64,000 bases of DNA from assembly GCA_910587815.1 (NCBI GenBank), contig CAJUNK010000002.1:158297-222296 (forward strand), written 5' to 3'. Positions 54,279-61,761 of the stretch are shown here, piece after piece. The translations under genes and the position numbers were made by a program. The DNA is from Candidatus Gastranaerophilales bacterium (GTDB lineage Bacteria; Cyanobacteriota; Vampirovibrionia; Gastranaerophilales; Gastranaerophilaceae). The notes below the pieces were generated by a model. That model had not been told where the DNA came from, made no database searches, and worked only from the letters and a program-made list of their open reading frames with translations. Every line of letters starts with the position of its first letter. Within the stretch, counting starts at the first letter, position 1.

Positions 54279-54620
54279 TTATTTCAACATTGATAAATAT
54301 TGATAAACGGCAGGAATTTTATTTTCATCTTCTTCTAGGGCAGAAATTATTTCTGAACGCATTTTATCAATATCTTTTGTGTCATCCGAAAAATACAATT
54401 GCCATGGTTCTATCCCTAGAGCTCCCGAAATCAACACAAGGTTTTCATACATAGGATAATTATGTCCAGATTCAATTCTGGAGAGACTTTTTGTTTCCAT
54501 ATTCACCATCTCTGCCAACTGTTCTTGCGAAAGAGAACATTTTTTTCTAAAAGATTTTATTTTTTGTCCAATCCTGATTTTTAAATCTTTGGAAACAGTC
54601 ATTTTAACACTCATACCCAT
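54279..54620 (-). CDS. XRE-family HTH regulator, partner of prepilin 3
   Basis: 113 residues. The HTH domain is DLKIRIGQKIKSFRKKCSLS, QEQLAEMVNMETKSLSRIES, GHNYPMYENLVLISGALG. A C-terminal 35-residue helical tail may help dimerise. Several ATGs are close together (MGMSVKMTVSKD), so the exact start is uncertain. It is divergent from prepilin 3 with about 200 bp between, containing two interleaved inverted repeats. Confidence 0.88.
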   Translation of the reverse strand: MGMSVKMTVSKDLKIRIGQKIKSFRKKCSLSQEQLAEMVNMETKSLSRIESGHNYPMYENLVLISGALGIEPWQLYFSDDTKDIDKMRSEIISALEEDENKIPAVYQYLSMLK

Positions 54621-54648
54621 TCTCTTTTCATTTTAAAGAATAATAAAC

Positions 54649-54695
54649 ATAGCCATTAGTGTCTATTACCTAAATGGCTATTTAAATTTTAGGTA
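54649..54695. promoter_or_regulatory. Interleaved inverted repeats, prepilin 3 / XRE
   Basis: Two inverted repeats overlap: ATAGCCATT (54649-54657) with AATGGCTAT (54673-54681), and TACCTAAA (54667-54674) with TTTAGGTA (54688-54695). They could be alternative binding sites, or alternative hairpins if transcribed. They lie between the divergent XRE and prepilin genes. Confidence 0.5.
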
Positions 54696-54819
54696 CAAAA
54701 TTTTTATACTTTGACTGTTTTAAAATAAGATTTTTTATAAAAACTCTCATTTAAAATTGCATTTTATGGAATTATAATGTAATATTTTCATGTAAAGTAT
54801 CATTTAAAAGGGAAATTTT

Positions 54820-57660
54820 ATGAAAAATTATCGAGATAAATCCACTTTCTCCCATTCTCTCACCCTAAACCAGTTCTGTCATCCTGAACTCGTTTCAGGG
54901 TCTCATGCAAAATTCGGGAAGATGCTGAAACAAGTTCAGCATGACATGAGGAGTAACAAAAAAGCTGCATTCAGCTTGGTAGAACTTCTCATGGCACTTT
55001 TAGTGGCATCGCTTTTAATGGCAGCACTTGCTCCAGTAATGACAAGGAAATTTGGAGAAGTGGTATCGTTTGAAGGAACACTTCCAGCTGTAAAAACTAA
55101 AACTCATCAAATAGAATATGGTTCAAAAGAATGCAGTGTAATAAAAACAGATACAGATGGAAGCGAATATTGTGAAGGAGAATTTATAGTACCTAGCGGA
55201 TACAATGGAAAAATGAAAGTAACCCTTATTGGTGGTGGAGGAGGTGGTAGCACAGCCCCCACAGCAGGGTATGTGGAGTATACTTTAGCTGGAAGCACTA
55301 ATGAATTTAGGGTACCCGCAGGGGTGAGTAAATTAGAAACCACGCTTGTATCAGGAGGTGCGGGCGGCGGAGCTGGCGGATATCTTCCTATAAACGCAGA
55401 TTTTACAAAACCCAATGATGAAAAATGGATAGTACCGGTAGCAGCCAAAGGTGAAAATGTACTAATAACTGCCTGCGGAGGAGGTGGTGGTGGAGGTGGA
55501 GGACTTGATAATAATTGGTGCCCGGGCGGCTGTGAACCTGCAGGAGGTGGAGGTTCTGGCGGCTATATTAAAGACAGACTTTTTACAGTCCCATCCTCAC
55601 TTGCAAATATACCATTAAGAATAGGCGGACAAGGGGGAAGGGGTTCCCATGGACATCAGGAGTCTTTTTCCGGGGGTTTTACAGAATGCGGTATAGGTAG
55701 TGGTGCTGGCGGAGGAGACTATATCACAGCATTATCACAAATTACAAGTTGCAGTAACCTTGGCGGAAATGGTGGCAGTTCACATGATGGCCCGATACGA
55801 ATGGGTGCTACAGGCGGGATGGTAAACGACACAACCCGTGCAGGCGGCGGAATTTATTATACCAGTGAACTTGGCGGCTCAACCTTGCAATTAATTGCGG
55901 GAGGAATTGGTAACAACGGTGGAAATGGCGGCGCCAGTCAATACAATCCGCAAAGTTGGGCTCAAGCTTCCACTGGTGCGGGTGGGGGGTATTATGGCGG
56001 AGGTGGAGGAGGCGCAACACAAAGCGGAGGCGGCGGAGGTGGAGGAGGCCCCACATTTTTCAATAATATTTTATTTGCATCCGGTGGAGGTGGAGGTGGA
56101 AGTATTGCAGCCTGTACAGGAAACTGCATTGGCATTGTTGGCGCAGGTGGCGGTGGAGGCGGGGGCACAGGCGGCGGAAACGGCGGAAATGGCGGCACAC
56201 CTTCACCATATCAAGGTGCCGGTTCACCCGGACAAGCCGGGGCTGGTGGAGCAGACGGTGTAGGATATAAAGGCGGAAAAATAAAAGATTCTCCGTTCCC
56301 GGAAACAAATTGCCACGGAGGAAATGGAGCAATAAAAAATGGTGCAATAGGTACAGCCGGAGGAACCGGTGCAATAAGAATTACATATTTAGATTACGGC
56401 GCAGGAGGCAGCGGCGGGGGTGCTGGTTCAATAGTACCCATCAGACCTTTGAATATTACACCAAACGAATTAATAAAAATTTATATTGGAAAAGGCGGAA
56501 CCGGCGGGAAAAAAGCATATATACAAGCTAATGGCACCACAGGAAATATAATAGAAGCCACCCGCGGTTTACCAATGACAGACACGGCTTTAGGCAACCT
56601 TACAACATTCGTTAAAAATTCTGCAAATAGCGTATTAATTAGAACCTATGATGATGGTTGGGCCCCAACAAGCGGCAGCCCGACAGGCCAAATATATAGT
56701 TTTGGAGAATATCCGTGGTACGGACATCCAGGCGTACAAACGGACGGATATTCAAGAGCCAATAATGCCGTTACCAAAGGTTTTGAAACAGAAATAGGTA
56801 AAAGCGCAGGCAATGGTACAAAGCGCGGTAATATAGATTTTAGCAAAACCCACACTGGCGGCAACGGCGGTCAAACAATGTTATTTGGCTCCAAAGAACA
56901 CTGTAAACCGGGTCAAGGAGGGACTGTAACAAATAAAACAGGTGGGAATGCTATAGGTTATGGCGGCTGCGCGGGAGGTGGAGGCTATAGTCTTGCTAAT
57001 GGCGGTTCTGGTTCCGGTGGATATGCAAGAATATCCTGGAATAAATATTGGGATGCAACAAAAAATGAATATAAATATGCAGAAAGCGGTCTTGGTTCAG
57101 GGGGCGCAAGCGGCAATGTGATGAAGTTTGATAAGTTTGATGTAAAAAGCGGAGAAGTAATAAGGATAAGAATAGGTAAGGGCGGCAATGGAGGAAGTAT
57201 ATCAAATAATAATGTCATTGAAGCACAAAATGGTGGAAATACTGTATTTGCTTATGGTACATCAAAACAATTGAGCGCAGGAGGAGGTAAAGGAGGATTC
57301 TTTTCTACAATTAATGACAGCAATGATGTGTTAAATGGAATTGGAGGCAGCATTTCTACATTATGCAAGTATGGCAATAATGATTATTTTAATAATGCAT
57401 CTTACTGCACAAAAGGAGAGATCGGTGAAACATCTTTAAATAATAAAGGAGGAAAAGGCGGAAGTATAACATCTTATGGAACAGGGGGCTTTGGAGGCAT
57501 TACAGGTGATAACAGCAACGGAGGTAATGCTGAAGGGTACGGAGCGGGAGGCGGAGGAGCAGGAATAAGAGAAATTGGCACACCATCTATCAGCACATAT
57601 AATCCAAACATTGGAGGAAAAGGAACAAATGGAAGAATAATGCTAGAGTGGTGGGAGTAG
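54820..57660 (+). CDS. Giant glycine-rich type IV prepilin-like protein 3
   Basis: 946 residues. AAAAGGGA precedes the ATG at 54820. The 50-residue leader contains an in-frame dispersed repeat (HPELVSGSH, later KMLKQVQHD), then A50/F51-SLVELLMALLVASLLMAALA, the prepilin cleavage and hydrophobic segment. The body parallels prepilin 2: ECSVIKTDTDGSEYCEGEF, ATLVSGG-type runs, ARISWNKYWD near 740, VIRIRIGKGGNGG, and the end GTNGRIMLEWWE. Gly-rich stretches may pack as polyglycine helices. Likely exported to the surface. An unusual terminator follows at 57909 after a repeat copy. Confidence 0.86.
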   Translation: MKNYRDKSTFSHSLTLNQFCHPELVSGSHAKFGKMLKQVQHDMRSNKKAAFSLVELLMALLVASLLMAALAPVMTRKFGEVVSFEGTLPAVKTKTHQIEYGSKECSVIKTDTDGSEYCEGEFIVPSGYNGKMKVTLIGGGGGGSTAPTAGYVEYTLAGSTNEFRVPAGVSKLETTLVSGGAGGGAGGYLPINADFTKPNDEKWIVPVAAKGENVLITACGGGGGGGGGLDNNWCPGGCEPAGGGGSGGYIKDRLFTVPSSLANIPLRIGGQGGRGSHGHQESFSGGFTECGIGSGAGGGDYITALSQITSCSNLGGNGGSSHDGPIRMGATGGMVNDTTRAGGGIYYTSELGGSTLQLIAGGIGNNGGNGGASQYNPQSWAQASTGAGGGYYGGGGGGATQSGGGGGGGGPTFFNNILFASGGGGGGSIAACTGNCIGIVGAGGGGGGGTGGGNGGNGGTPSPYQGAGSPGQAGAGGADGVGYKGGKIKDSPFPETNCHGGNGAIKNGAIGTAGGTGAIRITYLDYGAGGSGGGAGSIVPIRPLNITPNELIKIYIGKGGTGGKKAYIQANGTTGNIIEATRGLPMTDTALGNLTTFVKNSANSVLIRTYDDGWAPTSGSPTGQIYSFGEYPWYGHPGVQTDGYSRANNAVTKGFETEIGKSAGNGTKRGNIDFSKTHTGGNGGQTMLFGSKEHCKPGQGGTVTNKTGGNAIGYGGCAGGGGYSLANGGSGSGGYARISWNKYWDATKNEYKYAESGLGSGGASGNVMKFDKFDVKSGEVIRIRIGKGGNGGSISNNNVIEAQNGGNTVFAYGTSKQLSAGGGKGGFFSTINDSNDVLNGIGGSISTLCKYGNNDYFNNASYCTKGEIGETSLNNKGGKGGSITSYGTGGFGGITGDNSNGGNAEGYGAGGGGAGIREIGTPSISTYNPNIGGKGTNGRIMLEWWE
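54877..54946 (+). repeat. Full palindromic dispersed repeat in the prepilin 3 leader
   Basis: Two 22-bp arms at 54877-54898 and 54925-54946 are inverted copies matching at 20 of 22 positions, separated by 26 bp. Each arm also holds an internal CTGAAC/GTTTCAG-type palindrome. It is translated without a frame break, entirely within the leader before the cleavage site. Similar repeats occur at 3048 and 23826. Confidence 0.8.
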
Positions 57661-57790
57661 AAAGCGCAAGCCAGGGTGGAATTTTGCCGGGTTCATCACC
57701 CGTCAAAATGAAACTATTGATATTGCGCCGAGGCCTTAGCTGTGCACGAGGTACGAATGCTACAGATAACGTCATCCCTGTGGAATAGGC
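57661..57790. repeat. Dispersed repeat downstream of prepilin 3
   Basis: GCGCAAGCCAGGGTGGAATT, then GAAACTATTGATATTGCGCC, GAGGCCTTAGCTGTGCACGA and ATAACGTCATCCCTGTGGAA. This is one of the better preserved copies, matching 9340-9440 read in reverse. The stretch 57791-57908 shows no gene. Confidence 0.65.
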
Positions 57791-57908
57791 CAATTGAATT
57801 AAATTTGCAGCAATGTAAGTGAAAGCAAATTTGAATGAAATGCCCATAGGAACAATTTACATGGATTTATATATAGTACAGCCTTCACACACGACAAAAG
57901 CAATTTTT

Positions 57909-57960
57909 AGATGAACAACTTTTCGGGTATTGATTTTAGTAACCTTATCAATACCCTTTC
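57909..57960 (+). terminator. Terminator with conserved flank and loop (copy 2)
   Basis: AGATGAACAACTTTTCG, then a 10-bp stem GGGTATTGAT/ATCAATACCC, loop TTTAGTAACCTT, then CTTTCC. The stem differs at nearly every position from copies 1 and 3 yet pairs perfectly, while flank and loop are retained. Its T run is weak, which argues that it may not be only a terminator. It lies about 250 bp after prepilin 3. Confidence 0.75.
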
Positions 57961-58189
57961 CTTATGCTATAATCATAAATAGTCCCAAGAGTGTTAAAAT
58001 TTACGGATTTTAGCAGCGGGTAAAACATAAAATTCAAATCGTCAGATAAGGTCATTATTTATAATGATGCAAATCCGTATTTTAAAGTCTGGTTTTTTAA
58101 AGATTACGGATATCGTTTAATAAAGTTTATTTTATTAGGCTAAATTACTTATCGTTATTCAAAGACATTAGTGTGAAACACTTGCAATA

Positions 58190-58541
58190 AACAAACGGAC
58201 AAAAATCTAGAAGTCAGGCACTGTATTCACAAAATCAAAACTGCGGCTTGCAGCTTTGTGACAACGCGACTGCCACTACTTATGGCTCTGTGCGGTGCTA
58301 CAACGGGTATGGCCAGTGCAAGGGCGCCGCCTCTCAGGCTGCTACCGGTGCTACGAACTGGGTTGACCACTGCTACCCGAACGATATTTGGTCAAGCAAG
58401 CCTGCCACTAGTCCACGTTATCACAACGCGAATCTGAATAACGGTACACTGTATTTTCCAAATACCTGTAACGGTGTGCAAGGCTGTCCAGCTACTCTTG
58501 CCTTTTCGGTGCGCACTTTTTGTTTGCTTTCCACACACTAA
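58190..58541 (+). pseudogene. Remnant of a prepilin-like Cys-rich C-terminal domain
   Basis: An open frame without a plausible ATG that encodes SQNQNCGLQLCDNATAT, CYNGYGQCKGAASQAATGAT, NWVDHCYPNDIWSS and NNGTLYFPNTCNGVQGCPAT followed by LAFSVR. Cys pairs, IWSS and the FSVR end recall the C-type module in prepilin 1 and the V-R-C-V end of DUF1566/Lcl-like domains. The frame ends in repeat DNA (FCLLSTH), so the end is lost. GC content and codon use are clearly higher than in neighbouring genes. Upstream 57961-58189 is AT-rich with a short frame (DKVIIYNDANPYFKVWFFKD) that may be part of the same wreck. Confidence 0.55.
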
Positions 58542-58544
58542 TGT

Positions 58545-58826
58545 CTTTCCTGGATTTAAGCCCCGGCTTGCGCTCTGCTCCTGTAGGTGTTTCGCGCTTC
58601 TCGCGCTCACATCCTACGTCGCCCATCAATAGTTTCGCATTCCGTCAGGCCCCCCGCCTGCCGTTATGCTTCACCCTGGCTTGCGCTTTTCCGCCTGTGG
58701 GTATCTTCGCCAAATTTACTGTCGCTTACGCTACTCGTAAATTGGCTCGATTATCCTACAGCGGCATCGTACAGCTCCACTCCGCCAGCTCAACGCCGCC
58801 GTCGCTGGGAGCCTCGGTTCGCACTC
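58545..58826. repeat. Long dispersed repeat mosaic
   Basis: Contains GCTCCTGTAGGTGTTTCGCG, CACATCCTACGTCGCCCATC followed by AATAGTTTC, CACCCTGGCTTGCGC, and a reversed TGGAGCTGTACGATGCCGC segment shared with 16220-16240. It is the largest mosaic in the window and borders the pilin remnant. Short ORFs across it are repeat translations. Confidence 0.65.
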
Positions 58827-59174
58827 CTAGAATGGTTTTGTTTGGGAAAGTTTATTTCTTAATTCTCTAAAGCGCATAATGTCTTCCTGTGCTTTGGAAG
58901 TTTCTTTAAATAAAACCTGATTTGAAGGATGCACAATAACAATTGCATCGACATGCACTTCTAAAAAATCATATCTTCTTGGGGCAGAAGAATCTTTGCC
59001 CATAATTTCAGCATTAGTAACAGCAAGAAAACGTTTTTCTTTGTCATTTAAAAGGTCAGTAAGTTCACGATTCGTATTTGTATATTTTGAAACATGTACA
59101 GTTCCTTTAATATTGTGTTCTTTTGTTAATATACAAACTTCTATAGGTATAGTATCTTGGTGCTTACCTGCCAT
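58827..59174 (-). CDS. Hypothetical conserved-looking beta protein
   Basis: 115 residues from the ATG at 59174 (MAGKHQDTIPIEVCILTKEH), with CAGGAG upstream. The pattern of strands, KGTVHVSKYTNTNRELTDLL, KRFLAVTNAEIM, and RYDFLEVHVDAIVIVHPSNQ, gives a small beta-rich soluble protein. No family assigned with confidence. Divergent from the glycoside hydrolase-like gene. Confidence 0.65.
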   Translation of the reverse strand: MAGKHQDTIPIEVCILTKEHNIKGTVHVSKYTNTNRELTDLLNDKEKRFLAVTNAEIMGKDSSAPRRYDFLEVHVDAIVIVHPSNQVLFKETSKAQEDIMRFRELRNKLSQTKPF

Positions 59175-59279
59175 ATTGGTGTTTTCTCCTGTGGTGTAAA
59201 CTAATAATTTTAAAATCATTATATTACATTTTTTTAAATATGGCTAATATTTTATTTTTTAAGGTAAAATAGTTACGTT

Positions 59280-61067
59280 ATGAGGAGATTTTTTACATTA
59301 ATATTATCAGCAATAATTTTGCTTAATATTTTAGCTGCAAATCAGGTTTTTGCAGCAAGCGCTCCTATGATTAGCAGCTGGGAAGTAGACAACCGTGAAA
59401 TTCTAAATAACGAAAGAGTTATTGCAAAATCTTCTTATAAAATAAGTGCTATATATCCTTCCACTGTAATTAACATCCTTGGAGCCAATTTTCCAGGATA
59501 CAGAGGACCAGGACAACTTGTAGTTTATAAACAAAATTTTGGCAGAACAACTGGTACAAATGAATTTGGCAAAGAAGCTGTCATTGAAAACAATAAGGTT
59601 GTAAAACTTACAGGCGCAAACAGCCTGATTCCAAAAAACGGTTATGTAATATCAGGCCATGGTAGCGCCAAAAAATGGATTACAACAAATTTAAAAATAG
59701 GCACAAATATAATAATAGATGAACAAACCAATACAATCACAGCCTATACAACAGTGGACAGTTACAGATTTAACGCAAAAGAAAAAATAAAAGAAGCAGA
59801 AGATTTCCTTGATAATGCAAAAAAAATGCAGGAAAATCCCGGTGAAAAAAAGGCGAAATATTATCTAAAAAAAGCAAAACAAGATTTAAGAAAATCTAAC
59901 AGAGCAAATGATAATATGGCGGTTAGCTATGCAAAATCATCATCCGAAATGGCAAAAATTGCATTGAACTACACTCTCCCATATATTGCAAACGAATTAA
60001 AAGGAACTTGGATAAGACCTACAGAAAAAAATATCTATGAAGTAAAAAGAACCCTTGACAATATGCAATCAATTGGTTTGAATACAATTTTTTTAGAAAC
60101 ATATTTTCATGGATATACGATTTTTCCAAGCAAAACAATGAAATCCTATAACTTCACAGGCCAAAATCCTATATTTGCAGGGTTCGACCCTCTTCGTGCA
60201 TACGTCGATGAAGCACATACAAGAAACATGAAAGTTCATGTTTGGTTTGAAAGTTTTTATGTTGGAAATAAACACCCTTCAAACGACCCAAATTCAATAC
60301 TTTCAATCAAACCAGAATGGGGAAATAAAAATAAAGCAAATTATGAAAAAGAAACTTATGTAGCTCATCCTGTAGAACATAATGGCTATTTTTTAGACCC
60401 TGCTAATCCTGAAGTGCATAATTTTCTTGTATTAATTGTAAAAGAAATGATTGCAAATTATGAAATAGATGGCGTAAATCTTGATTATATCAGATACCCA
60501 AGTGCACAAAAAGCAACATCTACCGGCTATGAAGCATCAAATTGGGGATATACAAACTATGCAAGAACAGAGTTTAAAAAATTATATGACATTGACCCTG
60601 TAAATATTAAATATAAAGATTCTTTATGGACAAAATGGAATGATTACAGGCAAAATAAAATTACAAACTATCTTTCAAAAATGAGAAAAGCCACAAAAAA
60701 CAAGGTTATCCTTTCTGCTGTAATATTTCCTGATTATAAAACTGCACTTGAAACAAAGCAGCAAGATTGGCAAAAATGGTCTGACAAAGATTATCTTGAT
60801 GCCATAACACCTTTAATTTTAACATCCGATGATGAACTTTTTGAAATAATGTTAAAAGAAATCAAAACAAAAATATCTTCTAAAACCACTGTTTACCCCG
60901 GGCTTTTTATAGGCTTTATGGAAGGCGAGACTGAAGATTTATTAAAACAAATCAATGTCTCTAGAAGCTTAAAATCAGGCGGCGTAATACTTTTTGATTG
61001 GGCACATTTAGGAAATAAATACAAAGAAGCATTAAAGTTTTGCGTGTTCACATCAACCTGTCAGTAG
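59280..61067 (+). CDS. GHL10-type (DUF187) glycoside hydrolase-like protein
   Basis: 595 residues with a signal peptide (RFFTLILSAIILLNILAANQ, cut near VFA-AS). Residues 35-225 are a beta region and a Lys-rich helical linker. The GHL10 barrel begins near 240: ELKGTWIRPTEKNIYEVKRT, GLNTIFLETYFHGYTIFPSK, AYVDEAHTRNMKVHVWFESF and DGVNLDYIRYPSAQ with the Asp expected at the active site. Related proteins (YngK type) are secreted; the glycan target is unknown. A TAAAAT box lies 9 nt before the ATG. Confidence 0.88.
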   Translation: MRRFFTLILSAIILLNILAANQVFAASAPMISSWEVDNREILNNERVIAKSSYKISAIYPSTVINILGANFPGYRGPGQLVVYKQNFGRTTGTNEFGKEAVIENNKVVKLTGANSLIPKNGYVISGHGSAKKWITTNLKIGTNIIIDEQTNTITAYTTVDSYRFNAKEKIKEAEDFLDNAKKMQENPGEKKAKYYLKKAKQDLRKSNRANDNMAVSYAKSSSEMAKIALNYTLPYIANELKGTWIRPTEKNIYEVKRTLDNMQSIGLNTIFLETYFHGYTIFPSKTMKSYNFTGQNPIFAGFDPLRAYVDEAHTRNMKVHVWFESFYVGNKHPSNDPNSILSIKPEWGNKNKANYEKETYVAHPVEHNGYFLDPANPEVHNFLVLIVKEMIANYEIDGVNLDYIRYPSAQKATSTGYEASNWGYTNYARTEFKKLYDIDPVNIKYKDSLWTKWNDYRQNKITNYLSKMRKATKNKVILSAVIFPDYKTALETKQQDWQKWSDKDYLDAITPLILTSDDELFEIMLKEIKTKISSKTTVYPGLFIGFMEGETEDLLKQINVSRSLKSGGVILFDWAHLGNKYKEALKFCVFTSTCQ

Positions 61068-61264
61068 ACAAAGTCGAAATAAACACGCAAATCGATAGTT
61101 TAATTCAGCAATGCGGAAATTTTTCGTTTCCTTATTTATATAATACCTCATATTAAAATAAAAAAAGGTATATATTTACCACACCTGAAACTTTTTTATT
61201 TTGGCCTCTAAAACAATGATACAAAGAATTATGAGGAAGTATTAAGTTTTATTAAGTATAAAAA

Positions 61265-61588
61265 TCACCCCAAAAAACTGCTGATAATTTTTTGAACCAT
61301 AACAATCTCGTCATCTTTCAATTTATGCAGCATATCAAATATTTTTACAATTCTTGAATTTCTGTCCCCTTCATAATGTTCAAATTTGAAAAATGCATCT
61401 ATATTAACATCCAAAGCTTTCGATAGTGCCTCTAAATTTTCTTCTCTTGGCATATTCACACCATTTTCAAGCCTGCAAATTGTGGAAAGTGCAATATTTG
61501 TGCGTGCAGAAAGCTGCTCTTGTGTCATCCCCCTTTTTGCACGAATTTCTTTTATTCTTGCACCAATAAGTTTTTTTAATCTTCCCAT
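61265..61588 (-). CDS. XRE-family HTH regulator, partner of prepilin 4
   Basis: 107 residues: LIGARIKEIRAKRGMTQEQL, SARTNIALSTICRLENGVNM, PREENLEALSKALDVNIDAF make the HTH domain. A 40-residue C-terminal helix pair (SRIVKIFDMLHKLKDDEIVM) is similar in position to that of the 54279 protein. AAAGAGA precedes the ATG. Divergent from prepilin 4. The 197 bp between the glycoside hydrolase and this gene (61068-61264) show nothing clear. Confidence 0.88.
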   Translation of the reverse strand: MGRLKKLIGARIKEIRAKRGMTQEQLSARTNIALSTICRLENGVNMPREENLEALSKALDVNIDAFFKFEHYEGDRNSRIVKIFDMLHKLKDDEIVMVQKIISSFLG

Positions 61589-61761
61589 AAAAATCTCTTT
61601 TATTTTTAGGATAATCTAAAATTTTAAAGTTAATATTGCACAACATGGTTATTTTTCTTGCAAAAATTGCTAAAATATGGAAGAATAAACATGGAAATTG
61701 CTACAATTTGAAAAAAATATACACAAAATATGTCAAATTATGCTTTATGAAAGGATATAAA

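Noticed and set aside
58520..58870. Overlapping plus-strand ORFs with Pro/Ser/Arg-rich products
   Set aside because: They are translations of the dispersed repeat mosaic; the same peptide segments appear at other repeat copies.
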